A program made the position numbers and the translations under genes. Under the pieces are notes generated by a model, which saw only the letters and a list, made by a program, of their open reading frames with translations, did no database searches and was not told where the DNA came from. 64,000 nucleotides of DNA from Streptosporangium subroseum (lineage in GTDB: Bacteria; Actinomycetota; Actinomycetes; Streptosporangiales; Streptosporangiaceae), in assembly GCF_900188345.1 (NCBI RefSeq), contig NZ_FZOD01000020.1, positions 89,864 to 153,863 of the forward strand, read 5' to 3'. Each line of letters opens with the position of its first letter. Position 1 is the first letter of the stretch. Below, in pieces: positions 9,449 through 19,600 of this stretch.

Positions 9449-9536
9449 GACCCCTCGCACACCCGCCAGAGCCTGCTTATCCTTGCTGCCTTCCGGCCCT
9501 GGGGAGGTTCACAGGATGACGCCGCGCGAGGGGTCC
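9449..9536 (-). ncRNA. ffs: Bacterial small SRP RNA (4.5S type)
   Basis: Read on the minus strand, the segment has the conserved SRP core: CAGGGCCGGAAGGCAGCAAG, followed by GGATAAGCAGGCTCTGGCGG. The ends pair as GGACCCCTCGCG with GTGCGAGGGGTC, giving the long single hairpin of small SRP RNAs (about 88 nt). It binds Ffh to target membrane and secreted proteins. The exact ends are estimated from pairing. Confidence 0.93.
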
Positions 9537-9653
9537 TTCGTAAGTCTAGCCACAGATCAGAGTGATCGGGGCCGAGTCGGCCTCAGATCGGAATGATCGT
9601 GACCGAGAAAATTCATGGTCCGCGCACTCCGGAAGTTAGGTAAGCTTCTCCAC

Positions 9654-9742
9654 GGAGGATTCGCCTAGTTGGCCTAGGGCGCACGCTTGGAAAGCGTGTT
9701 GGGGGCAACCCCTCAGGAGTTCGAATCTCCTATCCTCCGCCA
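9654..9742 (+). tRNA. tRNA-Ser (GGA)
   Basis: The acceptor stem GGAGGAT pairs with ATCCTCC, then the G discriminator and an encoded CCA. The anticodon loop TTGGAAA reads GGA. A long variable arm and GTTCGAATC T-loop identify a class II serine tRNA. It is divergent from the SRP RNA. Confidence 0.97.
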
Positions 9743-9744
9743 CC

Positions 9745-9784
9745 CCAGAGGGGCCGGACCGCACACGCGGTACGGCCCCTCTGG
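9745..9784 (+). terminator. Terminator of tRNA-Ser(GGA)
   Basis: A 12-bp stem, CCAGAGGGGCCG with CGGCCCCTCTGG, immediately follows the tRNA. Only a weak GTTTG follows. Confidence 0.75.
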
Positions 9785-10135
9785 CGTTTGAACCTCCGTT
9801 GACCGGTTGGAGAGATCGTCCCGCCCCTCCCGGAGTCGCAGATCCGCCCACCGGACCACGTCTCCGTCCGGTCCGGTCGTGGAGCATGGCCAAGGCAGGC
9901 GCCCGGATCAGGCGAAGCCCTGCCGGAGTCGCGGGTGCACCGCGATGATCAGCCCCCGATGGTCACGTCAGGTGACGTTCACCACTCATCCACCGGCACC
10001 GGTTCCGGACCGTAAGTCGATCACGTTGAAGTGACGCGCGGTGGGTGATCGTGAAACTGCCGCTTCACCCGGCGAGCATCGCGCTCGGCCGCCGTGAACG
10101 GGCCGGCGGGGGTCGATCGATGGACGGCGGGTTTC
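9785..10135. other. Intergenic region, no gene seen
   Basis: Convergent space between tRNA-Ser and the SARP-type regulator. It holds short repeated CCGGAGTCGC elements (near 9830 and 9920) and a GTCAC...GTGAC dyad near 9963, but no reading frame with a plausible start and composition. Confidence 0.5.
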
Positions 10136-12991
10136 TCAGGAGGAGGACACGGCGCCGTTGGGAGAGTCGCCGAGGGTGCGCAGACTGGTGCGGACCCGTT
10201 CGGCGTCGGGGTGGCCGAGGTCGTCGAGGCTGGCCAGCGCCGTCTCCAGGGCGGTACGGGCCTCCTCGTGCCGTCCGGCCGCGAGGTGGGTGCTGCTGAG
10301 ACGCGTGAGTGTGTCGGCTTCGCCGTAGCGGACGCCGAGCTGCCGGTACAGCTCCAGGGCTCGCCGGTAGCTGACGGTGGCCTGCTCGTAGCGGCCGAGG
10401 TGGTGGTGGGCGTAGCCCAGGCTGTCCCAGGTGTCGGCCTGGCCGTAGCGGTCTCCGAGCTCCGCGAGCAGGCTGAGAGCCTCACGGCAGTGGATGAGGG
10501 CCTGCTCGTGGCGGCCGAGCAGAGCGTGATACCAGCCGACCGCGTTGAGCGACGCGGCCTGCCCCGCCCGCCGGCCCCCGGCCCGGAACAGGTCAAGGGC
10601 CTGCTGGGCGTGGGTGAGCGCGCCGTCGTATTTGGCCTGCTGTTCGAGCACCCAGCTGAACTGGCGGTGGGTGTGCGCCTGGGCGGTGCCATCCCCCACC
10701 TCGCCGAACAGCGCCAGCGCCCGGCCGAGGTGGAGCTGGGCCTCCTCGTAGCGGCCCAGGTCGGCCTCGGCGCGGGCGAGGCCGCGGTGGGCGTGTGCCA
10801 TCCCGGTCCGGTCGGGGAGCCGCCGTGCCGCCTTCAGCGCGGTGCGCTGAGAGGCCGCCAGGTCGTGCCAGTGCCCGCGGCGGTCCAGGAAGTGTTCCAG
10901 TGCCCAGGCCAGTTGCCAGGCCTGGTTGCTGAACCTGGCATCGGCAGCCAGATCGATGATGGCGAGCAGCACGGCGTGTTCGGCGGTGAGCCAGTCCGAC
11001 GCCTGCTCGCGGTCGGCGAGGATCTCCGGGAAGGCCCCGGGAACGGGCACCTGCAGGAAGATCGCGTCCCGGTGCGGGGAGAACAGCAGGGCCGCTCGGC
11101 AGGCGGTCTGCAGGTAGTGGTCGATCAGGCGGTGGAGCGCCACGCGGCGGAAGCTGTCGGTGTCCTGGACGCGGCTGCGTTCGGCGGCGTACGCGCGCAG
11201 CAGATCGTGAAAGGTGTAGCGGCCGGGGGCGTACTCGGTGAGCAGATAGGCGCGGGTCAGCTCGGCGAGCAGGGGACGCACCCGGTGGGCCGGAAGGGCT
11301 CCGAGGGCGGCGGCGGCGGAGGCGCTGAAGTAGGGGCCGGGGTGCAGGGCGAGGAGGCGGAACAGCCGGGCGGCAGGCGAGGTGAGGGCCCGGTACGACC
11401 AGGAGAAGACCGCGCCGACATCGATGCCGTCCGCGCCGGTGAAGGCGTCGAGGCTGCCGTGGGCCGCCCGCAGTTCGGCGGCGATGGCGGCGAGGGAGAA
11501 ATCCGGCTGGGTCACCGCCCGCGCGGCGGCGATCGACAGCGCGAGGGGCAGCCGGGCGCACAGGGTGGTGATCTCCTGCACCGCGAGAGGCTCGGCCGCC
11601 ACTCGCTCCGCGTCGAGCCGCAGCGTCAGGAACTCGTGTGCCTCCGCGTCGGAGAGCAGGCCCAGGGTGAGCGAGCGGGCGCCCTCCGCGGCCACCAGGC
11701 CGGAGAGCCGGTTCCGGCTGGTGACGATGGCCAGGCAACCGGGCGCGCCGGGGAGCAGAGGCCGTACCTGCTTGGTGTCGTGGGCGTTGTCCAGGAGGAC
11801 CAGAACCCGCCGGTCGGCCAGCAGGCTGCGGTACAGCGCGGCCTGGTCGTCCAGACGGGCGGGGATGTCCCGTGGGGAGACGCCCAGCGCGTCCAGGAAG
11901 CCGCGGATCGCCTCCGCGGGGTCGAGGACCGCCCCGTCGGCGTCGAATCCGCGCAGGTTGACGTAGAGCTGTCCGTCGGGGAACCGGTGGGCGATCCGGT
12001 GGGCCCAGTGCACCGCGAGGGTGGTCTTGCCGATTCCGGCCATGCCCCCGATCGCGCTGATCACCACGGCCGCCGTGGGATGCTCCCCGTCCGGGAGGAG
12101 GTCGAGCACCTGGGCGAGCTCCTCCCGCCGACCGGCGAAGGCGGGGAGGTCCCCGGGCAGCTGGGCCGGCCGTATCGCGCCCACGGTGACCCGCGCCGGA
12201 GGAGATTCCTCGGGCGCCGTCTGCTGGAGCACCTGCTCGTGGGCCGAGCGCAGCTCGGGTCCGGGACCGATGCCCAGTTTCTCGACCAGTCGCGAGTACG
12301 CCGCCCGGTAGGTGTCGAGCGCCTCGGCCCGATGTCCGGTGGCCGCCAGGGCGAGCACCAGCCGGGTGTGGAGCGGCTCGTCGAACGGGTTGAGCTCCGC
12401 GGCCTGCTGGAGCATCGGCACCAGCCGGGTCACGGGACCGTCGCGAAGCGCCGTGTCGGCCGCCTCCTTCAGCACGGCGAGATACTCGTGATCCAGCGCG
12501 ATGAACACCGGGTGCGCCCGCACTCCGGCGGCGATCCCCTCGGCGGCCGACCCCCGCCACAGCTCCAGGGCGTCGATGAGCAGCCCCGCGGCCTGCGGCA
12601 CGTCCTGCGCGGTCCGGCGGGCCTCCTCGACGAGGTGGCGGAACCGGAGCAGGTCCAGCGTGTCGGGGTCGACGTTCAGCCGGTAGCCGCCGCTGCTGCG
12701 CACCAGCCACTGCCCCACCGCCCTGCGCGGCAGCCCCGGCTCGAACAGCCGGCGCAGCTCCCCGACGTGCCGTTGGACCACGTTGACCGCGCTGTCCGGC
12801 GGATCCTCGCCCCACAGGACGTCGATGATCTCAGCCAGGCCCGTGGGACGGCCGCCGCGGGCGAGCAGCACGGCCAGCAGGGCCCGCTGCCGGGGAGGCC
12901 CGAGGTCCAGCTCCGCATCGGCCCTCCAGCCCAGTACGGGGCCCAGGACCGCGAACCGCACGGACTCCCGCATGGATTCTGTGGGCGTCAT
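10136..12991 (-). CDS. AfsR/SARP-family transcriptional regulator with NB-ARC and TPR
   Basis: 951 residues with the full AfsR layout: an OmpR-like winged helix (about 10-100, RFAVLGPVLGWR), a bacterial transcriptional activator domain (about 105-250), an NB-ARC/STAND ATPase with Walker A GGMAGIGKTTLAV near residue 320 and VLVLLDNA as Walker B, and C-terminal TPR repeats (about 700-930, repeated GRYEQA/GRHEQA units). Such proteins activate secondary metabolism or development after ATP-driven assembly. The ATG has GGGAG upstream. No biosynthetic cluster adjoins, so its target is unknown. Confidence 0.93.
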   Translation of the reverse strand: MTPTESMRESVRFAVLGPVLGWRADAELDLGPPRQRALLAVLLARGGRPTGLAEIIDVLWGEDPPDSAVNVVQRHVGELRRLFEPGLPRRAVGQWLVRSSGGYRLNVDPDTLDLLRFRHLVEEARRTAQDVPQAAGLLIDALELWRGSAAEGIAAGVRAHPVFIALDHEYLAVLKEAADTALRDGPVTRLVPMLQQAAELNPFDEPLHTRLVLALAATGHRAEALDTYRAAYSRLVEKLGIGPGPELRSAHEQVLQQTAPEESPPARVTVGAIRPAQLPGDLPAFAGRREELAQVLDLLPDGEHPTAAVVISAIGGMAGIGKTTLAVHWAHRIAHRFPDGQLYVNLRGFDADGAVLDPAEAIRGFLDALGVSPRDIPARLDDQAALYRSLLADRRVLVLLDNAHDTKQVRPLLPGAPGCLAIVTSRNRLSGLVAAEGARSLTLGLLSDAEAHEFLTLRLDAERVAAEPLAVQEITTLCARLPLALSIAAARAVTQPDFSLAAIAAELRAAHGSLDAFTGADGIDVGAVFSWSYRALTSPAARLFRLLALHPGPYFSASAAAALGALPAHRVRPLLAELTRAYLLTEYAPGRYTFHDLLRAYAAERSRVQDTDSFRRVALHRLIDHYLQTACRAALLFSPHRDAIFLQVPVPGAFPEILADREQASDWLTAEHAVLLAIIDLAADARFSNQAWQLAWALEHFLDRRGHWHDLAASQRTALKAARRLPDRTGMAHAHRGLARAEADLGRYEEAQLHLGRALALFGEVGDGTAQAHTHRQFSWVLEQQAKYDGALTHAQQALDLFRAGGRRAGQAASLNAVGWYHALLGRHEQALIHCREALSLLAELGDRYGQADTWDSLGYAHHHLGRYEQATVSYRRALELYRQLGVRYGEADTLTRLSSTHLAAGRHEEARTALETALASLDDLGHPDAERVRTSLRTLGDSPNGAVSSS

Positions 12992-13237
12992 CCCAACTCC
13001 CAGGCACCGGATTTCTCTGACATCCGCGCTCGCTCACGGAGAATCCGGAGCGCGGTCACTTCCTCAACCGTGTCCAGTATGGGCGATTCATCCCTCTATG
13101 CGACTTGAGCCCCACGCCTCCGCCGGAGAGAACGAGCAGAGGAAGGGGGAATCAACGGAAACGAGAAACAAGGGAAAAAGGGGGAAAACCGCACGTCCGG
13201 GGCGCCGAAGGCAGGATACGCCGCCCCGGACGGCGGG

Positions 13238-13918
13238 CTACTGCGGTGCCGACTTGGCGCCGTCGGGTGCCACCGCGAACCATGTGCCGCCGACGCCCTG
13301 GCCGTTCTCGTCGCCGGGCTTCTCGTCACCGGAGAAGCGGTAGACGGGCCACCCGCCCACCGTCAGCTGCACCGCTCCGTCGTTCCTCCGGATCGCGCCG
13401 ATCTGCGCGGGCTCGATACCGGCCACGTAGACCTTGCCGCCCTCCTTGATGGTCACCGGCGGCCAGGTGACGGCGCAGTCACCGTCGCAGTTCGACTGCG
13501 AGGGGTCTGCCGTGTCCTTGTCGAACCTGTAGAGCGTCGCCTGGTTGACGTTGATCAGGTGGGAGCCGAGCGCGGGGGAGTTGACGGCCGAGAGCTGCAC
13601 CCAGATCGGCGGCTGCTCCTGGACGGCCGCCCCGACCACCGAACCGCCGTTGCCGTTCAGCCCGTTGTCCGCCGCCGAACCGTTGACCAGCTGCAGGGCG
13701 CCGTTACCGGCCGGGGCGGCGGCGTCGGCCGCCGGAGGCGAGGCAGCGGGGGGCGAGGCGGCCGGGGCCGCCGGGGAGCTGGCAGCCGGCGCGGCGTCGC
13801 CGATCGTGAGGGTCTTGCCGCAGCCGGAGGCGCCCGCCAGGCCGCAGAGAAGAACGGTCGCGACCAGCGCGCGGACGTACGGCCTGCGCGCCGTGCTGCT
13901 GTTGCTTTCGAGTGTCAC
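13238..13918 (-). CDS. Lipoprotein with Yx(F/W/Y)xxD motifs
   Basis: About 226 residues from a GTG at 13918; longer upstream starts exist but would bury the signal peptide. The n-region RRPYVR and hydrophobic core lead to a lipobox LAGASGC, so it should be lipidated outside the membrane. An Ala/Pro linker follows, then two copies of the COG4315 type repeat (LYRFDKD with CDGDCAVTWPPV, and VYRFSGDEKPGD). The family is widespread in actinobacteria and its function is unknown. No convincing ribosome site precedes the chosen start. Confidence 0.8.
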   Translation of the reverse strand: MTLESNSSTARRPYVRALVATVLLCGLAGASGCGKTLTIGDAAPAASSPAAPAASPPAASPPAADAAAPAGNGALQLVNGSAADNGLNGNGGSVVGAAVQEQPPIWVQLSAVNSPALGSHLINVNQATLYRFDKDTADPSQSNCDGDCAVTWPPVTIKEGGKVYVAGIEPAQIGAIRRNDGAVQLTVGGWPVYRFSGDEKPGDENGQGVGGTWFAVAPDGAKSAPQ

Positions 13919-14038
13919 CTGCGGAACACGGAGAAACAGCCCATTTGGTTCAAGGGACCACGGCCCTTTGTGAACCCCCGCGTCCCGCCTTACGTGTTTC
14001 GCAGGAGACGCTACGCATGACCGCACGGGGGAGGCACG

Positions 14039-14317
14039 ATGGCCGACATCAATATTCCGGGATCGGATCTCGAGGAGGTGTCGCGATCACTCGGGTTCGT
14101 CCTCGACAACATCGACACCGACAAGTCCGGGATCGACCTGGACCGGGCGGTGGGATACCCGTTGATCGACCAGGGCGACAACTTCGAGCGCCGCTGGAAT
14201 GACGGTCGCGAGCAGCTGCACCGGCAGTGTGACGCGATCAAGAAGGCCGTCGACCAGATCCTGGAGCAGTTCAAGGACACCGACGACAAGGCCGTGGCCC
14301 ACCTGGAAGGCAACTGA
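14039..14317 (+). CDS. Small WXG100-like helical protein
   Basis: 92 residues, predicted as two helices around RRWNDGR, which resembles the W-x-G turn of ESAT-6 family proteins. The C terminus has FKDTD, similar to the YxxxD/E export signal but with Phe. It precedes and overlaps the next gene by one base (TGATG), so they are coupled. It lies beside EccC. It may be a T7SS substrate or chaperone partner; the assignment is inference. Confidence 0.6.
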   Translation: MADINIPGSDLEEVSRSLGFVLDNIDTDKSGIDLDRAVGYPLIDQGDNFERRWNDGREQLHRQCDAIKKAVDQILEQFKDTDDKAVAHLEGN

Positions 14318-14934
14318 TGGCGATCGTCGACCGTTTTGTGCTCGACGTTCCGGAGTCCTGGGCCGATCTCGACCTCTCCGGGAGCGTCCTCGCCGAGACC
14401 CGCGCCGCCGCCCTGGCTCTCACCGAGAGTCCGCGTGAGAAGGCGACGATCAACGACATGTTCCGGCAGGCCCGCGAGGTCAGCAGGGCCGCCCGCCGGC
14501 ACGGCGCCCTGTTCGCCGCCGGTACGGCCACCATCTTCGAAGACGGGCTCTTCCTCGGCTACGCGATGGTCTTCGCCGTCACCGCTCCGCCGGGACGCGA
14601 GCTGACGCTGCCCGTGCTCGCGGCCCAGCTGTCGCCGGGCGGTACGGGAGGATCCAAGGCCGGCGCGGACCGGACCGTATCCGCGGTGACCCTTCCGAAC
14701 ATCGGGCAGGTCGCCCGGATCACCGGCACCGAGGAGGCGCAGATCGCCGCCGACATCACGGTCCGGATGCTCACCATGCACACCGTGATCCCCATCCCCG
14801 GGTCGATGGGCGACTATCTGATCGTCACCTGCGCGAGCCCCAACCTCCCGCTCGCGGCGGACGTCTACGAGCTGTTCGACGCGATCAGCGGCACCTTCAG
14901 ATTCCTCCCCGCCGAGCAACCCGCCGGGGCCTGA
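14317..14934 (+). CDS. Conserved hypothetical protein at T7SS locus
   Basis: 205 residues, without signal peptide or clear membrane segment. The sequence alternates strands and helices and ends in a DVYELFDAISGTFRFLP segment that resembles the fold end of DcrB/LpqN-like proteins seen beside actinobacterial ESX genes. Its start overlaps the stop of the small WXG-like gene. The function is unknown; a role as an assembly or chaperone partner for that protein is a guess from coupling. Confidence 0.6.
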   Translation: MAIVDRFVLDVPESWADLDLSGSVLAETRAAALALTESPREKATINDMFRQAREVSRAARRHGALFAAGTATIFEDGLFLGYAMVFAVTAPPGRELTLPVLAAQLSPGGTGGSKAGADRTVSAVTLPNIGQVARITGTEEAQIAADITVRMLTMHTVIPIPGSMGDYLIVTCASPNLPLAADVYELFDAISGTFRFLPAEQPAGA

Positions 14935-15208
14935 ACGTCCCGGGCCTCGTGCGTGCGGATCGCGGAATCCGCGCCGTTACGCATCCGGCCTGAGCGGACC
15001 CGGGCCTCGTGCGCGGAGTGTGGATCCGCGCCGGCACGGATCACCCCGAACGGGCTCGGCTCCCTGTACGGATGGCGGCGAGGCCGGTCGGGGGGTCGTC
15101 CCGGATCCGGCAGGGCCGCCCGGGAGATCGTCCCGAATGACGACGAGGCCGACCGGAAGATCGTCCCGGCCGGCCCCGCGGTCATTCATCAGGCGGTTCG
15201 CGCCGTTT

Positions 15209-18200
15209 TCACCCTGTGAGTGCCGTGTTCGGCACCTGCACGGTGGTCAGAGTCCCGTCACCGAGATGCATCAGGCCCCGGCCGGGCTGGGGGGCCTGAC
15301 CGACCAGGCCACGGGAGACCTTGACGCCGATCACCTCTCCGTCGCTGAGGCTCTGCGGGGAGAGCAGCATCCCGGCGCGGTTCCGCTTGACCTGCCCGAT
15401 CCAGCCGGCGAGCCCGAAGGAGAGCGCCTCGGCGTTCCCCGCGAGGACGAGGCCCCACCCGCTGCCGGCTCCGCCGCGGGCCAGCAGCGCGAGGTCGGCG
15501 TCGATCTCCGACTGCATGAACAGCTCCGCGTCGTCCACGACGATCACGGCGCTGTCCTGCGGCACGTTGCCGAGCGCGGCGCGGAACGCGCCGGCGGACA
15601 CCTCGGAGTCGGTGAAGACGGCGGACACACCCGGCGTGCCCTCCAGGTCGCGCAGCGGCGACCGCCGCGGCGCCAGCACGATCAGCCCGGTGCCCTGCTC
15701 CAGCAGGGAGCGGGCCATCGTGACGAGCGCCGTACTGCGTCCCGTACGGGGCGGACCCGCGACGACAAACGTCGGCACGTCCGCCAGATCGGGACCCAGC
15801 GCGGTCAGGGTGTCGCCCCCGATGGCGACCAGGGGGCGCATCGGCCCGGGGTTCACCTGCAGCGCGACCGCGCCCTGGTACGAGATCTGGTTGGGAAGCA
15901 CGTCCAGGCGCAGCGGCCGCCGCGCCGTCGGGACGTCGGCCTCGCGCACCGCCAGCTCCTCGCCCAGCGCGATGAGGACGGACGCCTGGGCCGTGCCGGA
16001 GAGATCCGAGCCGAGGACCGCGATCTGCACCTCGCTCGTGTCCCGCACCCTGATGCCCCGCCCGGGCGACGGATCGGACGGCGCCGATCGCTGGGTGAGG
16101 CCCACCGTCGAGTAGTCGGTGCGGTCGTTGAGCCGGAGCACGATCTTGTCCTCGGTGGTGCCCGCGAAACGGGCCGAGCCCAGGACGCGGTCGCCGGCCA
16201 GCACCAGGTGGATGCCGACGCCCGCCCCATCTCGCAGCAGGCGCAGCAGGCGTTCGAGGTAGCTGCCGTTGTCGAAGCTGACGAACTCCCGCTCGAAGAC
16301 CTCGAAGCGGTCCACCATGACGACGATGTGCGGCGGCCGCTCGTCGACCGGCGCCATCCTGCGGAACTCGGCCAGGTCGGCGGTGCCGCGCGCGCCGAGC
16401 AGCGACTGGCGGGCGCTCAGCTCGGCGGTGAGGCGGTCCAGCAGCCGCCCCAGACGCTCCGTCTGGTTCCGGTCGATGACCGCGCCGCAGTGCGGGAGCG
16501 CGGTCAGCGCGTTGAGGGCTCCGTTGCCGCAGTCGATGCCGTAGAGGTGGACGTCCTCCACCGCGTGGGCGCGGGCGAGGGCCGCTGCCAGGGTCCGCAG
16601 GGTCTGGGACCGTCCGCTGCGCGGTGAGCCGATGATGTGCAGGTGGCCGGACCGGTCGAGATCGAGGACGAGGGCGGTGCGATCCTGGTCGGCGGGCAGG
16701 TCGACCAGGCCGTACTCCACGGCGGGCAGGGCCGCGTCCCGGTCCGCCGGCGGCTTGGGCCCGGCGGGCTCGGTCCACTGCAGGACCTCCGGGAGGGCCG
16801 GCAGCCACGGGCTGGGCTGCCGGGGCACGCCGGCCGTCCGCGCGGCGTCCGCGACGGCCTCGACCAGGACCGCCAGGTCCGTGACGGCCTCCTGCGTACT
16901 CGCGACGCCGCCGGTCCTGGCGCTACGCAGCACCGGTCCGCCCAGCTCCCGCCAGCTGACGCCGTGGGCCCGTACGGGCGTCTCCGTCGACGCCGCGACC
17001 GCGCCGGCCGGTCGGCGGCCACCGACGCGGGCGGCCTGGAAGGGCAGCAGCACCGCCGGGCCCAGCCTCGCGTACGCCCGTCCCGGGGTGCCCGAGGAGA
17101 TGCTCCCGGAGTCGGGCGCGTCGATGATGTCGCGGCTCTCGCCGGCGTCGGTCGTGCGCAGCGCGATCCGCAGGTTGGTGTTGGCGCGGATGTCCGCCGT
17201 CACCGCGCCGGTGGGCCGCTGGGTCGCCAGCACCAGATGGATGCCGAGCGAGCGGCCCCGCTGGGCGATGTTGACCAGGCCGGCGATGAAGTCGGGGAGC
17301 TCGCGGGCCATCGAGGCGAACTCGTCGATCACCAGCAGGAGCCGGGGCAGCGGGCCGAGCACGTCGCCGCCCCGCGTCCGCTTGTCCAGGTAGTCCTCGA
17401 TGTCCTTCGCCCCCGCCTCCGCCAGGACCTGCTCGCGGCGGCGCAGCTCGGCCCCGAGGGAGACCAGGGCGCGCTCCACCAGGTGGGTGTCCAGGTCGGT
17501 GACCAGGCCGACGGTGTGCGGGAGGTCCGCGCACTCGGCGAAGGCGCTGCCGCCCTTGTAGTCGACCAGGACGAACGTCATCTCATCGGGCCGGTTCACC
17601 ACGGCGAGCGTGGCGACCAGGGTCTGCAGCAGCTCCGACTTGCCGGAGCCCGTCGTCCCCGCCACCAGCGCGTGGGGCCCGTCGCGGACCAGGTCCACGG
17701 AGAACTCGCCGTCGTATCCGGCGCCCAGGACCGCCCGGGTGCTGCGACCGGTCAACGCCCAGCCGGCGGCGACGGCGCCGGCCGTGGGCGGCTCCACGCC
17801 CAGCAGGTCCAGCAGCCGCACCGATCCGGGGAGCGCGCTCTCGTCGCTGTCTCCGACGCCCCGCAGCGGTGCGATGGCCCGGGCCAGGTTCTCGTACCAG
17901 CCGGGCTCGGGAGAGTCCACGCGGACGTTCTCCGGCGGCGCCCCCGGACCGGTGCGCACCCGGACGCCCTCCGGGCCGGTGGCCACCACCGCGGTGCACT
18001 CCTCCGGCAGCAACCGCTCCTCGCGGTCCAGGCAGATCGTGTAGACGCCCACCGACGGGCCGTCCCTCAGCAGCGCGACCACTCCCGGCAGCGACCGCGC
18101 CCGGCGGGCCTGGTCGAGCACCACCAGGATGTCCGGGGAGCCCGCGGTGCCGCCCCGGGGCACTCCGGGGCCTGCCGCCACGCGGTTGGCCACCAGCTGC

Positions 18201-19600
18201 CCCAGCTCGCCGATCCGGCGGGCCATCGAGTCGGCGGTGCTGCCGACCAGCGCGTAGGCGTCCTCGTTCTGGGGCTGGCAGTGCGGCAGCCAGCGCACCC
18301 ACGACCAGTCGTTCTCACCGTCGGGACCCGCCAGCACCAGGATCCGCAGGTCGGCGGGGCTGTGCAGGGCCGCGGCCTGGGCCGCCATCCACCCGGCCAG
18401 GTTCGCGGCGTCCTGACCCGCGACACCCGTCACCCCGGCGCCGCGCAGCGGGATCGACACGGGCACCTGGGTCAGCCACGGCACCGTGATGCGGCGGTGC
18501 TCGTCCAGCGCGGGGTCCTCGACGGTCAGCGAGGAGGGCAGATCGGCGGTGCCCACCCGTACCTCGAGGAAGTCGGGATCCTGCCATCGGCGCTCCCACA
18601 GCCGTTCCGAGGGCGCCGAAGCCGTCTGCAGCAGGGAGGCCGGGTCGGGATGGGAGAGCCGGAGCAGGTTCTGCTCCCGCAGTACGGCGGCGTCCGCGTC
18701 GGCGCGGACCCGCGCCAGGGAGTCCTCGTACTCGCGAACTTTCTGTTCGTAGCTGACCTGCGCCTGCTTGCGGCTGCCGAACTGGGTCGCCAGCGCGCCG
18801 ATCGGCGACAGCAGCGCGAGGAAAATGAACGTCCAGTTGCCCGTCACCAGGATGGAGACCAGGGCGCCGCCCGCCGGGACCAGCAGGATCGGCAGCAGCG
18901 GGATGGCCCGCTTCTCCGGCTTGATCGGCGCGCTCGGCAGCCGGAAGCGGGCGCTGCCGCGGTCGGCGCGGAAGCGGGGCGGCCGGTTGAACTCCAGGCC
19001 CAGTCCGTCCGCCGCGGGGGTGAGGGGCACCCGGACGGTCGTCGGGAGGGCCAGCTCCAGCAGGGTGTCACCGGCGGCGAGCTGACTGCCCTCAAGCCAG
19101 TCGGCGGTGCCGGACAGCTCCCTGCCGTCCAGCAGGACGCGCTCGATCGCCGTCACCTCCACGGTGTGGTCGACCCGGACGCTCGCCCGGGCGGCGATCG
19201 CCGGCGCCCCGGGAGACAGCGGGATCCGGCAGGTGGCGGCGCTGCCGATCTCGTACTCGCCGGGCGGCAGACGGAAGGACGTTCCGGCTCCCGGTCCGCT
19301 GACCACCCTCAGCTCCGCCAGCCCCTCGGGCTCGGGCTCCCTGTGCACCGGGGCGCCGAGCCCCAGATCCAGGCCGTCGCGCACGCCGGCGGCGTACAGG
19401 GTGGCCTCCGGGTCGATCGGATCGGAACCGATGTAGAGGACCGGCCCGGTGCCCGAGGTGTTCCCGGCTCCGCCGAGATCCACGGCCCGTGCCAGTTCCA
19501 CGGCCAACCGTCCCACCTGCGCGGAGGGTTCGGTGTCCACGGCGACGGCCGTGGAGGCCCCTTCGTCCTGCGGGTCCCGGACGCTGACGTTCAAACGCAC
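15209..19600 (-). CDS. eccC: Type VII secretion ATPase EccC with N-terminal FHA domain
   Basis: About 1463 residues. The N terminus has a ubiquitin-like segment and an FHA-like domain (about 90-160, GEYEIGSAATCRIPLS). Two membrane helices lie near 235-275. Three FtsK/SpoIIIE ATPase modules follow: the first has intact Walker A GTTGSGKSE (about 645) and Walker B LLLVIDEF (about 755); the second and third have degenerate loops GSPRSGRSQ (about 990) and GPPRTGRST (about 1285), Lys replaced by Arg. EccC recruits WXG100 substrates and powers export. GTG at 19600 was chosen because it gives VRLNVSVRDP, typical of the family. EccB, EccD, EccE and MycP are not in this window. Confidence 0.93.
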   Translation of the reverse strand: MRLNVSVRDPQDEGASTAVAVDTEPSAQVGRLAVELARAVDLGGAGNTSGTGPVLYIGSDPIDPEATLYAAGVRDGLDLGLGAPVHREPEPEGLAELRVVSGPGAGTSFRLPPGEYEIGSAATCRIPLSPGAPAIAARASVRVDHTVEVTAIERVLLDGRELSGTADWLEGSQLAAGDTLLELALPTTVRVPLTPAADGLGLEFNRPPRFRADRGSARFRLPSAPIKPEKRAIPLLPILLVPAGGALVSILVTGNWTFIFLALLSPIGALATQFGSRKQAQVSYEQKVREYEDSLARVRADADAAVLREQNLLRLSHPDPASLLQTASAPSERLWERRWQDPDFLEVRVGTADLPSSLTVEDPALDEHRRITVPWLTQVPVSIPLRGAGVTGVAGQDAANLAGWMAAQAAALHSPADLRILVLAGPDGENDWSWVRWLPHCQPQNEDAYALVGSTADSMARRIGELGQLVANRVAAGPGVPRGGTAGSPDILVVLDQARRARSLPGVVALLRDGPSVGVYTICLDREERLLPEECTAVVATGPEGVRVRTGPGAPPENVRVDSPEPGWYENLARAIAPLRGVGDSDESALPGSVRLLDLLGVEPPTAGAVAAGWALTGRSTRAVLGAGYDGEFSVDLVRDGPHALVAGTTGSGKSELLQTLVATLAVVNRPDEMTFVLVDYKGGSAFAECADLPHTVGLVTDLDTHLVERALVSLGAELRRREQVLAEAGAKDIEDYLDKRTRGGDVLGPLPRLLLVIDEFASMARELPDFIAGLVNIAQRGRSLGIHLVLATQRPTGAVTADIRANTNLRIALRTTDAGESRDIIDAPDSGSISSGTPGRAYARLGPAVLLPFQAARVGGRRPAGAVAASTETPVRAHGVSWRELGGPVLRSARTGGVASTQEAVTDLAVLVEAVADAARTAGVPRQPSPWLPALPEVLQWTEPAGPKPPADRDAALPAVEYGLVDLPADQDRTALVLDLDRSGHLHIIGSPRSGRSQTLRTLAAALARAHAVEDVHLYGIDCGNGALNALTALPHCGAVIDRNQTERLGRLLDRLTAELSARQSLLGARGTADLAEFRRMAPVDERPPHIVVMVDRFEVFEREFVSFDNGSYLERLLRLLRDGAGVGIHLVLAGDRVLGSARFAGTTEDKIVLRLNDRTDYSTVGLTQRSAPSDPSPGRGIRVRDTSEVQIAVLGSDLSGTAQASVLIALGEELAVREADVPTARRPLRLDVLPNQISYQGAVALQVNPGPMRPLVAIGGDTLTALGPDLADVPTFVVAGPPRTGRSTALVTMARSLLEQGTGLIVLAPRRSPLRDLEGTPGVSAVFTDSEVSAGAFRAALGNVPQDSAVIVVDDAELFMQSEIDADLALLARGGAGSGWGLVLAGNAEALSFGLAGWIGQVKRNRAGMLLSPQSLSDGEVIGVKVSRGLVGQAPQPGRGLMHLGDGTLTTVQVPNTALTG

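Noticed and set aside
10094..13108. 1004-codon open frame opposite the SARP-type regulator
   Set aside because: Antisense of a well-supported AfsR-type gene; composition is a high-GC shadow.
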